This document shows positions 8,834 to 17,774 of a stretch of DNA of 35,852 nucleotides, piece by piece. The notes beneath the pieces are model-generated. The model saw only the letters and a list, made by a program, of their open reading frames with translations. It was not told the origin of the DNA and made no database searches. Numbering within the stretch: the first letter of the stretch is position 1; each line of letters begins with the position of its first letter. The position numbers and the translations under genes are program-made. This stretch comes from Polynucleobacter meluiroseus (lineage in GTDB: Bacteria > Pseudomonadota > Gammaproteobacteria > Burkholderiales > Burkholderiaceae), in contig CAMBJN010000002.1 in the NCBI GenBank assembly GCA_945867755.1, positions 1 through 35,852 of the forward strand, read 5' to 3'.

Positions 8834-9045
8834 TAAATAATTCTTTCAATCCCAAACAAAGTGGGTGCGTTGAGTTTTATTTTGAATGCTTGTCTCGTAC
8901 TCTTATGTCTTGCTATTTTTGATATTTTTGTGCTTTGTAGGTAGATTCTAGTCCTCTTCTAAGAAAACAGTCCAAACTCTGAGATTCTGAGGCTTATTTT
9001 GAGGGGGGGAAGATCCCTTTTGAGCAATGGTCATACAATTAATAC

Positions 9046-10092
9046 ATGGGTCAAAAACAAACTCAAATACGCACATCCCCCTCCAACACTGGTAGCACGC
9101 CCGGAGAGTTTGATTTGATCGAACGCTTTTTTAAACAGCGCTCAGTCGATCATCCAAACTCAGCCATTGCGTTTGGTATTGGTGATGATTGTGCACTGAT
9201 CAACCCCAGTAACAACCAACAAATCGCCATCAGTACTGATATGCTGGTTGAAGGTCGTCACTTCTTGCTGGGCGCAGACCCTTACCTGCTTGGGCGCAAA
9301 TGTTTGGCAGTTAATTTATCTGATCTTGCAGCCATGGGTGCAAGCCCCGTGGGATTTACCTTAGCAATTGCCATGCCAGAGGTCAAAGTTGACTGGCTAG
9401 AATCCTTCGCCAATGGCGTGTGGGATATCGCCAACGAACATGACTGCCAATTGATTGGTGGCGACACCACGGCAGGGCCACTGACCATCAGCATCACAAT
9501 TTTTGGACATGTTCCAAAAGATCAATCTTTGGGTCGACATAAGGCAAAAGTGGGTGACGATATCTGGATCTCTCATCAAGTGGGTGATGCGAGATTAAGC
9601 TTGGGCGCTTTGCGCCAAGAATGGGCTTTGTCTGCTGAAGAGTTTTCCGCAGTCAGTCAACGCATGCACAACCCCACACCCAGAACTGCACTGGGTAAAC
9701 ACCTGGTCGGTCTTGCTCATGCAGCGATTGATATTTCTGATGGATTGCTTGGTGACTTAAACCACATCTTGCATCAATCATCGGTCAGCGCAGATATTTT
9801 GATTGATCAAGTGCCAGGCTCGAAGACCCTCAATAGCAAATCCATTGAACTTCAGCGTTTATGCAAATTGACCGGTGGTGATGACTATGAATTATGTTTC
9901 ACAGCACCCAAGGATAAGTTTTCACAATTAGAAGATTTATCTTCACGCTTAGGTCTTACATTGACCAAGATTGGGTCGATCATCGAGCAAGCGCCCACTC
10001 AAAGATTGATTCGACTGATTGATAGCAATGGTCAGGAGCTATCGAGTTCACTGAGTGAGCAATACTTAAAGTCTTTTGATCACTTTAAGTAG
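9046..10092 (+). CDS. thiL: Thiamine-monophosphate kinase
   Basis: Phosphorylates thiamine monophosphate to thiamine diphosphate, the cofactor used by transketolase elsewhere in this window. The AIRS-like fold is shown by EFDLIERFF at 21-29, GIGDDCA at 44-50, STDMLVEG at 63-70, NLSDLAAMGA at 90-99, and later IGGDTTAG, DISDGL and TGGDDYEL. The first 20 residues before EFDLIERFF are longer than usual, but no later start codon exists before that motif. No Shine-Dalgarno precedes the ATG, and TACAAT lies at 9034-9039, so a very short leader is possible. In relatives thiL often precedes pgpA and pncC; here corA on the other strand separates them. Confidence 0.96.
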   Translation: MGQKQTQIRTSPSNTGSTPGEFDLIERFFKQRSVDHPNSAIAFGIGDDCALINPSNNQQIAISTDMLVEGRHFLLGADPYLLGRKCLAVNLSDLAAMGASPVGFTLAIAMPEVKVDWLESFANGVWDIANEHDCQLIGGDTTAGPLTISITIFGHVPKDQSLGRHKAKVGDDIWISHQVGDARLSLGALRQEWALSAEEFSAVSQRMHNPTPRTALGKHLVGLAHAAIDISDGLLGDLNHILHQSSVSADILIDQVPGSKTLNSKSIELQRLCKLTGGDDYELCFTAPKDKFSQLEDLSSRLGLTLTKIGSIIEQAPTQRLIRLIDSNGQELSSSLSEQYLKSFDHFK

Positions 10093-10108
10093 TTGCCCAA
10101 ACCAAGAC

Positions 10109-11074
10109 TTATTTCATCCAACCTTTTTTGCGGAAATAAATCAACGGTATCGCTGATGAAATCAGCATCACGATGATGGCCATTGGGTAACCAATGGTCG
10201 AACGCAGTTCAGGCATATGCTCGAAGTTCATACCCCAAATGCTGGCCAAGAGGGTTGGCGGCATCAAAGCAACCGATACCACGGAGAAGATCTTGATGAT
10301 CTTGTTCTGATTGATGTTGATAAAACCACCCGTGGCATCCATCAAGAAGTTGATCTTGTCGAACAAGAAAGCCGTATGGTTTTCCAGTGAGTCAATGTCT
10401 CGCAAAATTTGACGAGCCTCTTCTTGCTGCTCATCAGACAGCAACTTGCTGCGCATCAAGAAAGACAAGGCACGACGTGTGTCCATCACGTTGCGACGAA
10501 TGCGGCCATTCAAATCTTCTTCTTTGGCAATTGTTTCTAAAACACCAGCAGCATCACTATCGGTCACGTCATGAGTTAAAACACGCTTACCTGCCTCTTC
10601 AAGGTTTTCATAAACCTCTTCCAAAGCATCCGCAGAATATTCAGCGTCCGTTGAATACAAATCTAATAAAACATCTTTAGCGTTTCTCACTGAACCAGGG
10701 CGCAAGCGTGCACGCAAGCGAACCAAGCGGAACACAGGTAAATCTTGCTCATGAATAGAGAACAAAATATTGTCAGTTAGAACAAACGCGACTCGCACGT
10801 TGCGTGGGTTTTCATCATCATCCAAAATGAAATCCGTGCGAATATGCAAATGGCCATCTTCCGCTTCGAAATAACGAGCGGATGCTTCTAAATCGCCTAG
10901 ATCTTCTAATTCGGGCAGGGAGACGCCAAAGGCTTCCTTGATCCACTGAAGCTCTTCCTCTTCAGGGTCAACAACATCAATCCAAATAGGGTTATGGTGC
11001 TTTAGCAGTTCTTGACGGTCATCCACCTGCTCCTGGGCTAGGCGACCTTTTTGTAATACGAATAGGTTGATCAT
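10109..11074 (-). CDS. corA: CorA-family magnesium/cobalt transporter
   Basis: Inner-membrane pentameric channel for Mg2+ (also Co2+ and Ni2+). The 321-residue length is typical. A long acidic cytoplasmic domain is followed by two C-terminal membrane helices. The first helix ends in the selectivity motif GMN at 281-283 (SIWGMNFEHMPEL), and the second is MAIIVMLISSAIPLIYF, ending in a basic tail KKGWMK. It converges on thiL with only 16 bases between the stops and no clear terminator in that gap. Upstream, about 160 bases separate its start from pyrF on the other strand. Confidence 0.96.
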   Translation of the reverse strand: MINLFVLQKGRLAQEQVDDRQELLKHHNPIWIDVVDPEEEELQWIKEAFGVSLPELEDLGDLEASARYFEAEDGHLHIRTDFILDDDENPRNVRVAFVLTDNILFSIHEQDLPVFRLVRLRARLRPGSVRNAKDVLLDLYSTDAEYSADALEEVYENLEEAGKRVLTHDVTDSDAAGVLETIAKEEDLNGRIRRNVMDTRRALSFLMRSKLLSDEQQEEARQILRDIDSLENHTAFLFDKINFLMDATGGFININQNKIIKIFSVVSVALMPPTLLASIWGMNFEHMPELRSTIGYPMAIIVMLISSAIPLIYFRKKGWMK

Positions 11075-11238
11075 GCCGGGGCTCCGATCTTGTTTTTCAA
11101 CTATTTATGTTGGGGAGTTAGCCACAGGGGTTCGCGGAGTTTATCCTATAGTCTGAGAAAACTAAAGCATCACATTCAATTCTTTAGAGATTTTCATGAG
11201 ATATTAATGTGACTAAATGAAAGATTGATGAAATAGCC

Positions 11239-12090
11239 ATGAAAAATCGCCCTTTATTCACAGAACAACTGGCCCATGCTTGGTCTAGCCAAGACAGCAT
11301 GTTGTGCGTTGGACTGGACCCAGATCCAAAACAGTTTCCCGCATCAATCAAGGGCAAGGGTGGTGCTATTTTGGCTTTCTGCCGAGAAATCGTTGATGCC
11401 ACCGCCGACTTGGTTTGTGCGTTTAAACCTCAAATCGCTTACTTTGCTGCACATGGGGCCGAAGATCAGTTAGCGCAACTGATTGATCACATCCATCGTC
11501 AACACCCACAAGTCCCTGTGATCCTTGACTCTAAGCGTGGTGACATTGGCAGTACTGCTCAACAATATGCGATTGAAGCATTCGATCGCTATCAAGCAGA
11601 CGCAGTGACCGTGAACCCTTACATGGGCTTTGATTCGGTGGAACCTTATTTGAAATACGCCAACAAAGGTGTGATTGTTTTATGTCGCACTTCCAATCCA
11701 GGTGGATCAGATTTGCAGTTTTTAGAAGTGAATAAAAAAGATCACACTGAAAAAGAATTGCTTTACCAACGTGTGGCTCGTTTGGCCAGCAGTCAGTGGA
11801 ACAAAACAGGCCAATTAGGTTTGGTTGTAGGTGCCACCTTCCCAGAAGAAATTGCCAAGGTACGAGAAATTGTGGGTGAAATGCCCCTACTGATTCCAGG
11901 CATCGGCGCTCAAGGTGGCGATATTCCCGCAACTGTTCAAGCAGGCACGGTTCCGAATGCTCCAGGCATAGGCATGATCATCAATTCTTCAAGAGCCATT
12001 CTGTACGCAAGTCAAGATGGAAATTTTGCAGATGCTGCAAGACAAGCTGCAATCGCCACGCGTGATGCACTGCGTGCAGCCAAGCAATGA
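11239..12090 (+). CDS. pyrF: Orotidine 5'-phosphate decarboxylase (type 2)
   Basis: Last step of de novo UMP synthesis. At 283 residues this is the longer bacterial subfamily. The N-terminal strand MLCVGLDPDP is at 21-30, FKPQIAYFA at 62-70, and the catalytic motif ILDSKRGDIGSTA at 95-107 supplies Asp97, Lys99 and Asp102. The phosphate-binding end IPGIGAQGGD is present. Its stop overlaps the pgpA start by four bases (ATGA), so pyrF, pgpA and pncC form one translationally coupled run. Confidence 0.97.
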   Translation: MKNRPLFTEQLAHAWSSQDSMLCVGLDPDPKQFPASIKGKGGAILAFCREIVDATADLVCAFKPQIAYFAAHGAEDQLAQLIDHIHRQHPQVPVILDSKRGDIGSTAQQYAIEAFDRYQADAVTVNPYMGFDSVEPYLKYANKGVIVLCRTSNPGGSDLQFLEVNKKDHTEKELLYQRVARLASSQWNKTGQLGLVVGATFPEEIAKVREIVGEMPLLIPGIGAQGGDIPATVQAGTVPNAPGIGMIINSSRAILYASQDGNFADAARQAAIATRDALRAAKQ

Positions 12091-12632
12091 AGATTCAACC
12101 GCAACGCACCTGGATTTGGTCTAGACCAGATCGTGCCTTGGCTTTTGGATTTGGCTCAGGTCTTTCAATCAGAGCGCCTGGCACAGTTGGAACACTCTAT
12201 GCCTGGGCGTTCTATTTGCTATTTGAAATACTTTTCACCACTCACACGATTGCTTGGATCATTGCCGTAGGTGCCATTGCCGGTATTTGGATTTGCGGCA
12301 AAGTCGGTGAAGAATTGGGCGTGCCTGATCACGGTGGCATTGTTTGGGATGAGTTCATTGCCTTTTGGTTGATTCTATTCATGATCATGCCAACAGATAT
12401 TTGGGGTCAATTAGGCGCATTTTTATTGTTTCGATTTTTTGATGCAGTCAAACCAGGCCCCATCAAAACAATTGATCGCTATTTCAAAACATGGCAACCA
12501 ACGCTTGAACGCTTAGATCAACCTAAAAAAATACCTACATGGGTGGTACGTGGGTTTGGTGTGATGATTGATGATGTCGCTGCAGCCATCGCCACTCTCT
12601 TGGTGATTGCGATTTGGGTTAGAGTTTGGTGA
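12087..12632 (+). CDS. pgpA: Phosphatidylglycerophosphatase A
   Basis: Membrane phosphatase that converts phosphatidylglycerophosphate to phosphatidylglycerol. The 181 residues include the family loop GSGLSIRAPGTVGTL at 23-37 and the acidic motif VPDHGGIVWDE at 79-89, with several hydrophobic membrane segments between and after them. It is joined to pyrF by an ATGA overlap and to pncC by a TGATG junction. The order pgpA-pncC is common in proteobacteria. Confidence 0.96.
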   Translation: MKIQPQRTWIWSRPDRALAFGFGSGLSIRAPGTVGTLYAWAFYLLFEILFTTHTIAWIIAVGAIAGIWICGKVGEELGVPDHGGIVWDEFIAFWLILFMIMPTDIWGQLGAFLLFRFFDAVKPGPIKTIDRYFKTWQPTLERLDQPKKIPTWVVRGFGVMIDDVAAAIATLLVIAIWVRVW

Positions 12633-13150
12633 TGAGCAGTAAAAATTCACCCCCTCAAAAATCTACTGTTGATCTTGATGACATCATTGCAACAATGGCT
12701 AAAACGCTTATAGCCAAGGGGTGGCGCCTAAGCACTGCAGAATCCTGTACAGGTGGGTTGGTATCAGCAAGCATCACAGCATTATCAGGATCTAGTGAAT
12801 GGTTTGAGCGTGGTTACATCACGTATAGCAATCAAGCCAAATCTGAAGATATTGATGTTTCACAAAACCTGATTGAACAATATGGCGCAGTCAGCGATCA
12901 AGTCGCACGCGCGATGGCGCTTGGAGCCAAACAAAACAGTGGCTCTGATATTGCCCTATCAATCACTGGAATCGCAGGGCCCACTGGTGGTAGTCCAGAA
13001 AAACCAGTTGGCACAGTTTGTTTTGCATGGGTGTTGGCCAATGATCAAATGATCAGTGAAACAAAACACTTTGAAGGCGATCGTCAGCAAATACGTCAGC
13101 AAGCTTGCAATTTTTCCTTAAGGAAGCTTCTGAGCTTAGTTATTGCTTAG
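12632..13150 (+). CDS. pncC: Nicotinamide-nucleotide amidase (CinA C-terminal domain protein)
   Basis: Deamidates NMN to nicotinate mononucleotide in pyridine-nucleotide recycling. Only the CinA C-terminal domain is present (172 residues), as in stand-alone PncC proteins. Motifs are AESCTGG at 36-42, GYITYSNQAK at 61-70, and SITGIAGPTGG followed by KPVGTVCFAW. I choose the ATG at 12632, which overlaps the pgpA stop by one base (TGATG). TTG and GTG codons just upstream at 12626 and 12629 are also in frame but less likely. Confidence 0.94.
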   Translation: MSSKNSPPQKSTVDLDDIIATMAKTLIAKGWRLSTAESCTGGLVSASITALSGSSEWFERGYITYSNQAKSEDIDVSQNLIEQYGAVSDQVARAMALGAKQNSGSDIALSITGIAGPTGGSPEKPVGTVCFAWVLANDQMISETKHFEGDRQQIRQQACNFSLRKLLSLVIA

Positions 13151-13195
13151 TTATTACTTGGTCATTGCCTAGTTTCTACATTGCAGCAATAAAAA

Positions 13196-13891
13196 TCACT
13201 TATTCATTCGTTCCAAAATGAAATCGATCCTTGCCGGAAAATTCACCCTGGCTTTACTGCAGTATTTCACTTTGTCATAACACTTAGGGGCTGGCAAAGC
13301 GGATGCTAATGATGCAGCCTCGTCAACACTGAGTTGATCAGGCCTGACTGCAAAGTAATGTTGTGAGGCCGCCGCAACACCAAATACCCCTTCGCCCCAC
13401 TCAACACTATTGAGATAAATTTCAAATATACGATCTTTGGATAAAACCAATTCCAACATACCTGTAATGATAAATTCTTGCGCCTTGCGCACATAACTTT
13501 TTTCACCAGATAAGAATAAATTTTTTGCCAGCTGCTGCGTGATGGTTGAGCCGCCTCTTAGATGCTTGTTATTTTTTTGATTTCTATCCCAAGCATCTTT
13601 CATCGCTTGCGGCTCAAACCCTGGATGGCGATAAAAGTCACTGTCTTCACTGATGGTGATTGCGCGCTTTAAATGCTTGGGTATTTTTTCAAACTCGACC
13701 CACTCCCGCTTAATCTCGCAAGGATGAATATAAGGAATGCTCCAGCCACACAAACGATGACGCTCAGCCAATTGAAACGCCGTGACAGTGGGATTGACCC
13801 ACTGCCAAGCGACTGTCTGTAATAAGAAAAAGACTTGTAAAGCAAGAATGCTGGAAATAAAAACAATGATGAAATAACGCAAGTATTTCAT
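13196..13891 (-). CDS. mtgA: Monofunctional peptidoglycan transglycosylase
   Basis: Polymerises lipid II into glycan strands in the periplasm (GT51 family). One N-terminal membrane helix covers residues 5-25. The catalytic motif EDSDFYRHPGF begins at Glu82. GGSTITQQLAKNLFL at 113-127, RKAQEF, and EIYLNSVEWGEGVFG complete the family signature. At 231 residues the protein has no transpeptidase domain. It is the last gene of the mpl-to-mtgA run and starts four bases after aroE stops. It converges on pncC with about 45 bases between and no strong terminator visible. Confidence 0.97.
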   Translation of the reverse strand: MKYLRYFIIVFISSILALQVFFLLQTVAWQWVNPTVTAFQLAERHRLCGWSIPYIHPCEIKREWVEFEKIPKHLKRAITISEDSDFYRHPGFEPQAMKDAWDRNQKNNKHLRGGSTITQQLAKNLFLSGEKSYVRKAQEFIITGMLELVLSKDRIFEIYLNSVEWGEGVFGVAAASQHYFAVRPDQLSVDEAASLASALPAPKCYDKVKYCSKARVNFPARIDFILERMNK

Positions 13892-13895
13892 TGAA

Positions 13896-14816
13896 TTAAT
13901 AACTGGCTCTGACGGCAGCTAGCGCACCATTGATATCTAAAGGAGTCTTTTGAAGATCCAATTTTCGCCAAGTTTCAAATGCAAGGGCAGCTTGCTCGAC
14001 CAACATACCTAAACCATCCACTACCAGAATGCCTAGGGCTTTGGCATCTTGCATAAAACATGTTTCTTTACCATAGACCATGTCATAAGCCAAAGTATCA
14101 GGATGAACGATGGCCCGCAAAACATCTTTGGAAATTGGTGACACATCGCTCAAGCCAGCGGCTGTTGCATTGATGATCAAATCATATGAGGCAGGATGAG
14201 TTTGGGGATCAGTAAGCGCAGTTAAAGACATCACCTTTAAAGTCATTTTGGCTTTAGATGCCAGCTCTGAAAATTGCTGTACCAATGCTTCGGCTTTTTC
14301 ATGGGTGCGATTAGCAATGCTGATGCTTGCAACACCAGCGCCGATCAACGGCTCGATCACTCCTTGAGCTGCACCACCGGCACCCAAGAGCAACACGCTG
14401 ATGCCACTCAAAGACGCGTCTCGCTCTTTAAGTAAGCGTCGCAAGTCTCGCGTCAACCCTTCACCATCAGAGTTGTCACACCACCACTGACCATTTTCGA
14501 CCCACAACATATTTGCAGCTTTTGCAGACTGTGCACGCAGCGTCTTATGTTGAGCCAATTCATAGGCCTGTAATTTGAATGGGATCGTCACATTCAACCC
14601 CTTGCCCCCACACTCAAAAAACTCCAAGGTTGTTTTCTTAAACTCATTGAGCTCTGAAAAGATTCGACCGTAATGAATTGCCTGATTGGTTTGGTTAGCA
14701 AAAATCTCATGAATCAAGGGTGACTTGCTGTGCGCAATAGGATTCCCAATCACGGCGTAGACATCTTTGCCTGGGTAATCCTTGGGGTTCACTTGGTCAG
14801 TCATCGCTTGGCTCAT
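13896..14816 (-). CDS. aroE: Shikimate dehydrogenase (NADP+)
   Basis: Reduces 3-dehydroshikimate in aromatic amino-acid synthesis. The substrate motif VIGNPIAHSKSPLIH is at 22-36. NVTIPFK at 75-81 supplies catalytic Lys81, and DNSDGEGL supplies Asp117. The NADPH loop LLLGAGGAAQGV is at 142-153. The C-terminal GLGMLVEQAALAFE is complete. At 306 residues it is slightly longer than usual because of about 17 N-terminal residues, and a second ATG at residue 5 could be used. mtgA follows four bases later. Confidence 0.96.
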   Translation of the reverse strand: MSQAMTDQVNPKDYPGKDVYAVIGNPIAHSKSPLIHEIFANQTNQAIHYGRIFSELNEFKKTTLEFFECGGKGLNVTIPFKLQAYELAQHKTLRAQSAKAANMLWVENGQWWCDNSDGEGLTRDLRRLLKERDASLSGISVLLLGAGGAAQGVIEPLIGAGVASISIANRTHEKAEALVQQFSELASKAKMTLKVMSLTALTDPQTHPASYDLIINATAAGLSDVSPISKDVLRAIVHPDTLAYDMVYGKETCFMQDAKALGILVVDGLGMLVEQAALAFETWRKLDLQKTPLDINGALAAVRASY

Positions 14817-14842
14817 GGTGTTTATCTGTTTGAATCAGTGTA

Positions 14843-15691
14843 TCAATTTTTCAAATCTAACTTTAGCTCACCACCATCTCTGGTGAAGTCAAAGGTTGAC
14901 ACCCAATCTAAAATATCAATTTGCTGTCTCATCGCATCTGTGAATCGCCCAAAAGGCGCAGCAGAACGAATGATGGCAATGGCTTGACGATCTAATTCTT
15001 GATTACCAGAAGACTTCATCACCGTGACGCCCTCTTTACTTAGTCTGCCACGCTGATCAATACTGACCATCAACACCAAACTACCGTACAAAGCTCTACC
15101 CCCAACCCTTGGAAAGTGAGTGGTGCCGTGCGCTTCAATTTGACGACGCATGGCATCGTAATACTGCGCAAATACCACCGACTTCGCACTGGTTGCTGTC
15201 ACCGCAGTGCGTCTTGGTTGCTGACCTTGTTTTTGTAAACGCTTTGCCAACTCTGCTTCAAGTGGATCAGCCTCTGATGCAGCCAAAGAACTTTTGCCTT
15301 GTAAGGTACTTGCTTGATTTTCTCGTCCAGCATTGATTTGCGACAGTAATCGTTTTTGATCCGCCTGTATCTTTTCAAGCTGCTCAGCCAACTTAGGATC
15401 GGCACGGCGCAGAGCACTTGCTTGGCCTTCTGTTAATTCACCACCCCCATTTAAATTAACTTGAGCCAATCGCTTTGGATTGATGGGTGCTGTTGGACTG
15501 CTGGCATTTACCAAGACCACACTCAATGGGGTTTTTAAGCGTCGCTCTTGCTCGGATTCGGCGTGCCATTTGAACGCCAATAGAACTGCATGCAATACCA
15601 ATGAAGCAAGCAGGGCATACACCATTGGCTTTTTCCAATTTTGCCAATCAATAGTAAAAAACTTATTCAGCGGTACTTGGCTTGACATCAT
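14843..15691 (-). CDS. TonB-family energy transducer protein
   Basis: A 282-residue inner-membrane protein. It has a short cytoplasmic N-terminus, one membrane helix at about 22-41, and a charged, Gln-rich periplasmic spacer with coiled-coil character (LAEQLEKIQADQKRLL). The C-terminal TonB-like domain includes QIEAHGTTHFP, YGSLVLMVSIDQRGRL and the helix NQELDRQAIAIIRSAAPF. It lacks the Pro-Lys repeats of classic TonB, and no exbB/exbD is adjacent, so the partner receptors are unknown. The ATG at 15691 lies inside the 3' end of the RNase gene, giving a 29-base overlap in a different frame. A shorter start at residue 23 would remove the whole cytoplasmic tail and is less likely. Confidence 0.85.
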   Translation of the reverse strand: MMSSQVPLNKFFTIDWQNWKKPMVYALLASLVLHAVLLAFKWHAESEQERRLKTPLSVVLVNASSPTAPINPKRLAQVNLNGGGELTEGQASALRRADPKLAEQLEKIQADQKRLLSQINAGRENQASTLQGKSSLAASEADPLEAELAKRLQKQGQQPRRTAVTATSAKSVVFAQYYDAMRRQIEAHGTTHFPRVGGRALYGSLVLMVSIDQRGRLSKEGVTVMKSSGNQELDRQAIAIIRSAAPFGRFTDAMRQQIDILDWVSTFDFTRDGGELKLDLKN

Positions 15692-17774
15692 TTTCAGGAA
15701 CCGCTTCTAGTGAATCAGTATCTTGTGGATTGTTTGAATCTTCGAATTCATCTAATTCTTCCAATTCTTGATTGCCAATTGAATCAGATTGTATTAAACC
15801 CAAATAACGCACACTTGCAACAAGGGTCAAGAAATCAATATCCACCACTTCAACTTCAGCTCTGGCGCCTCTTGCTTGTTCCGCTAATTCCGGAATACTC
15901 AAACGCAAAGGAATTTCTTCAATCCGTGCCTGCCCTTCTTTGAGATGTCTGACGACACCCCTCCAAGGTAAACCTTTTTGTTTTAAATACTGTAAACACC
16001 AATAACTTTCCATTTGATTTTGATGTTCAGCATAAGCCGCATAGGTTCCATCAAAATCTGCTGCAATCGCCATCAAATCGGCATCCTTTGGCTTGAAGGG
16101 TGCAACTAACTTGGCAGTCACGCCATGTTGTGCCATGGCAATCAATTGCCACTGATTCACCAAATCAACATATCGTCTTAACGGTGAGGTGCACCAAGCG
16201 TAGTTTTCAACCCCTAAGCCTTCATGCGGCCCAGGCATTGTTTGCATGCGTGTGCGCTGGGGACCCCAGCCTTTTTGCGCACGATAAATTCCAGGCACAC
16301 TGTGGCTGGCCAATTGATTGCCCCACGTGCTATTGCAATAAATCATCCATTCAGCAACGATCGAATCCAGTACTGAACCTCGCCCACGAGCAGTGATTTC
16401 AACCACACCATCAGTGACCTTGAAATTAAAGTCACGAGGCAAGGCTTGCGGATCAGGTAAACCCAAGGACTCTTCCCTTAGGCCATTCATCACACGCTGC
16501 TCTTGACGCTTAGCGTGCAACTGCTTTGCAGACTGCCAAAGAATGTTCAACTCAGCTTGGTAAGGAATCGATGCAGTATTTTTTTCATCAAGCAACGATT
16601 CTTCAGTGACCAAATGCTCTAAATCATCCAAACGAAGATTTGATGCCATGAGCACCCTCTCAACCTTGGTGACCGGTGCATGCTCACCCTCTAAGATTGG
16701 AAGGCCCTCACTGTTCAAAGTGACATACAAAGACACAGCGGGTCTTAAAGGCAAATCAAGCGACGTTGCCTCTGCAGCGTGTAAAGAAAATACTTCAATC
16801 ACTTCATCTGGCAACATGGTAATCTTGCCGCCAGGGAAATAGACCGTTGATAATCTTTTTCGACCAACCTCATCCAAGGCACTGCCTCGATGGATTGCTA
16901 AAGCTGGTGCAGCAATGTGAACGCCAACGCGATGACATTGACCAAGACCTTCAATTTCAATACTACTCACAGAAAACGCATCATCAATTTCTGTGGTACT
17001 GGCATCATCAATTGAAAAAGCTTTGACGTTAGCCGCGGGCAGCTTTAAAAGCGCCTCCTCCCAAGCCGACTGCTCATTCGCCTCCAATTGCACTTGAAAG
17101 CCAACGCCTTTAGGAAAATGTTCCCTTAGGAACTTACCTTCGTGATAAGCCAAAGCAGAACTCAAAACACCACAAGTTAAAAATAACTCAGGTATTCCAC
17201 CTTTTAAAGTCTGCGCGGCACTTGCAACAGCTTTATAAGCCGTTGTATTTTTATCAGGATTGAATAAAAGAGTATTGACCAGCGGTGCGATCTCTTCAGG
17301 CAACTGACCAAGCTTTAATTGTTCTTCCCATGACTCTTGTTTGATCAGCTCAGCTTTTTTTCTTTCAACCGCTAAAATTGCTGCCTTCAACTGATCTTCT
17401 GGTGCACGCATGAACTGACCACGACCCTTGCGTCGAAAATAAATCGGTGCGCCCTGCAAGGCCATGGCCAAACTGATTTTTTCAATAGCACTGGGTGTCT
17501 CGCCAAAATATTCTTTCGCTAAATCAGCAAAAAAGAACTCATCTGCTCCAGCACATTCCCACAAAAAATCTAAATCAATTTCTTCAGCTTGCTTTTTGGC
17601 TGATGCCAATAACTCTTCTGGTTTGGGGTCCTCAAAACGCAACCAAACATCTTTGGCTTTTAGCTTGCTGCGTTTACCTCCCAAAGTTTCAACAGCTAAA
17701 GACTCACCCTCTGTGGCTTGCACCATCAGGGTGGCAATTTTTATGTCGCCGCCATCTTCATGCAACAAACGCAT
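15663..17774 (-). CDS. RNase II/RNase R-family exoribonuclease (RNB domain)
   Basis: A probable 3'-to-5' processive exoribonuclease of 703 residues. The RNB catalytic core starts near residue 250, with the metal-binding motif AFSIDDASTTEIDDAF at 252-267 (Asp256, Asp257, Asp264, Asp265). It continues through HIAAPALAI and STVYFPGGKITMLP to the conserved end of the domain around YAWCTSPLRRYVDL. The N-terminal 230 residues are divergent from E. coli RNase II, as in the Burkholderiales branch of the family. A short acidic tail ends the protein. The ATG overlaps the stop of the upstream SDR gene by one base (TAATG), indicating coupled translation. The choice between rnb and rnr as a symbol is not certain. 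Confidence 0.93.
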   Translation of the reverse strand: MRLLHEDGGDIKIATLMVQATEGESLAVETLGGKRSKLKAKDVWLRFEDPKPEELLASAKKQAEEIDLDFLWECAGADEFFFADLAKEYFGETPSAIEKISLAMALQGAPIYFRRKGRGQFMRAPEDQLKAAILAVERKKAELIKQESWEEQLKLGQLPEEIAPLVNTLLFNPDKNTTAYKAVASAAQTLKGGIPELFLTCGVLSSALAYHEGKFLREHFPKGVGFQVQLEANEQSAWEEALLKLPAANVKAFSIDDASTTEIDDAFSVSSIEIEGLGQCHRVGVHIAAPALAIHRGSALDEVGRKRLSTVYFPGGKITMLPDEVIEVFSLHAAEATSLDLPLRPAVSLYVTLNSEGLPILEGEHAPVTKVERVLMASNLRLDDLEHLVTEESLLDEKNTASIPYQAELNILWQSAKQLHAKRQEQRVMNGLREESLGLPDPQALPRDFNFKVTDGVVEITARGRGSVLDSIVAEWMIYCNSTWGNQLASHSVPGIYRAQKGWGPQRTRMQTMPGPHEGLGVENYAWCTSPLRRYVDLVNQWQLIAMAQHGVTAKLVAPFKPKDADLMAIAADFDGTYAAYAEHQNQMESYWCLQYLKQKGLPWRGVVRHLKEGQARIEEIPLRLSIPELAEQARGARAEVEVVDIDFLTLVASVRYLGLIQSDSIGNQELEELDEFEDSNNPQDTDSLEAVPENDVKPSTAE

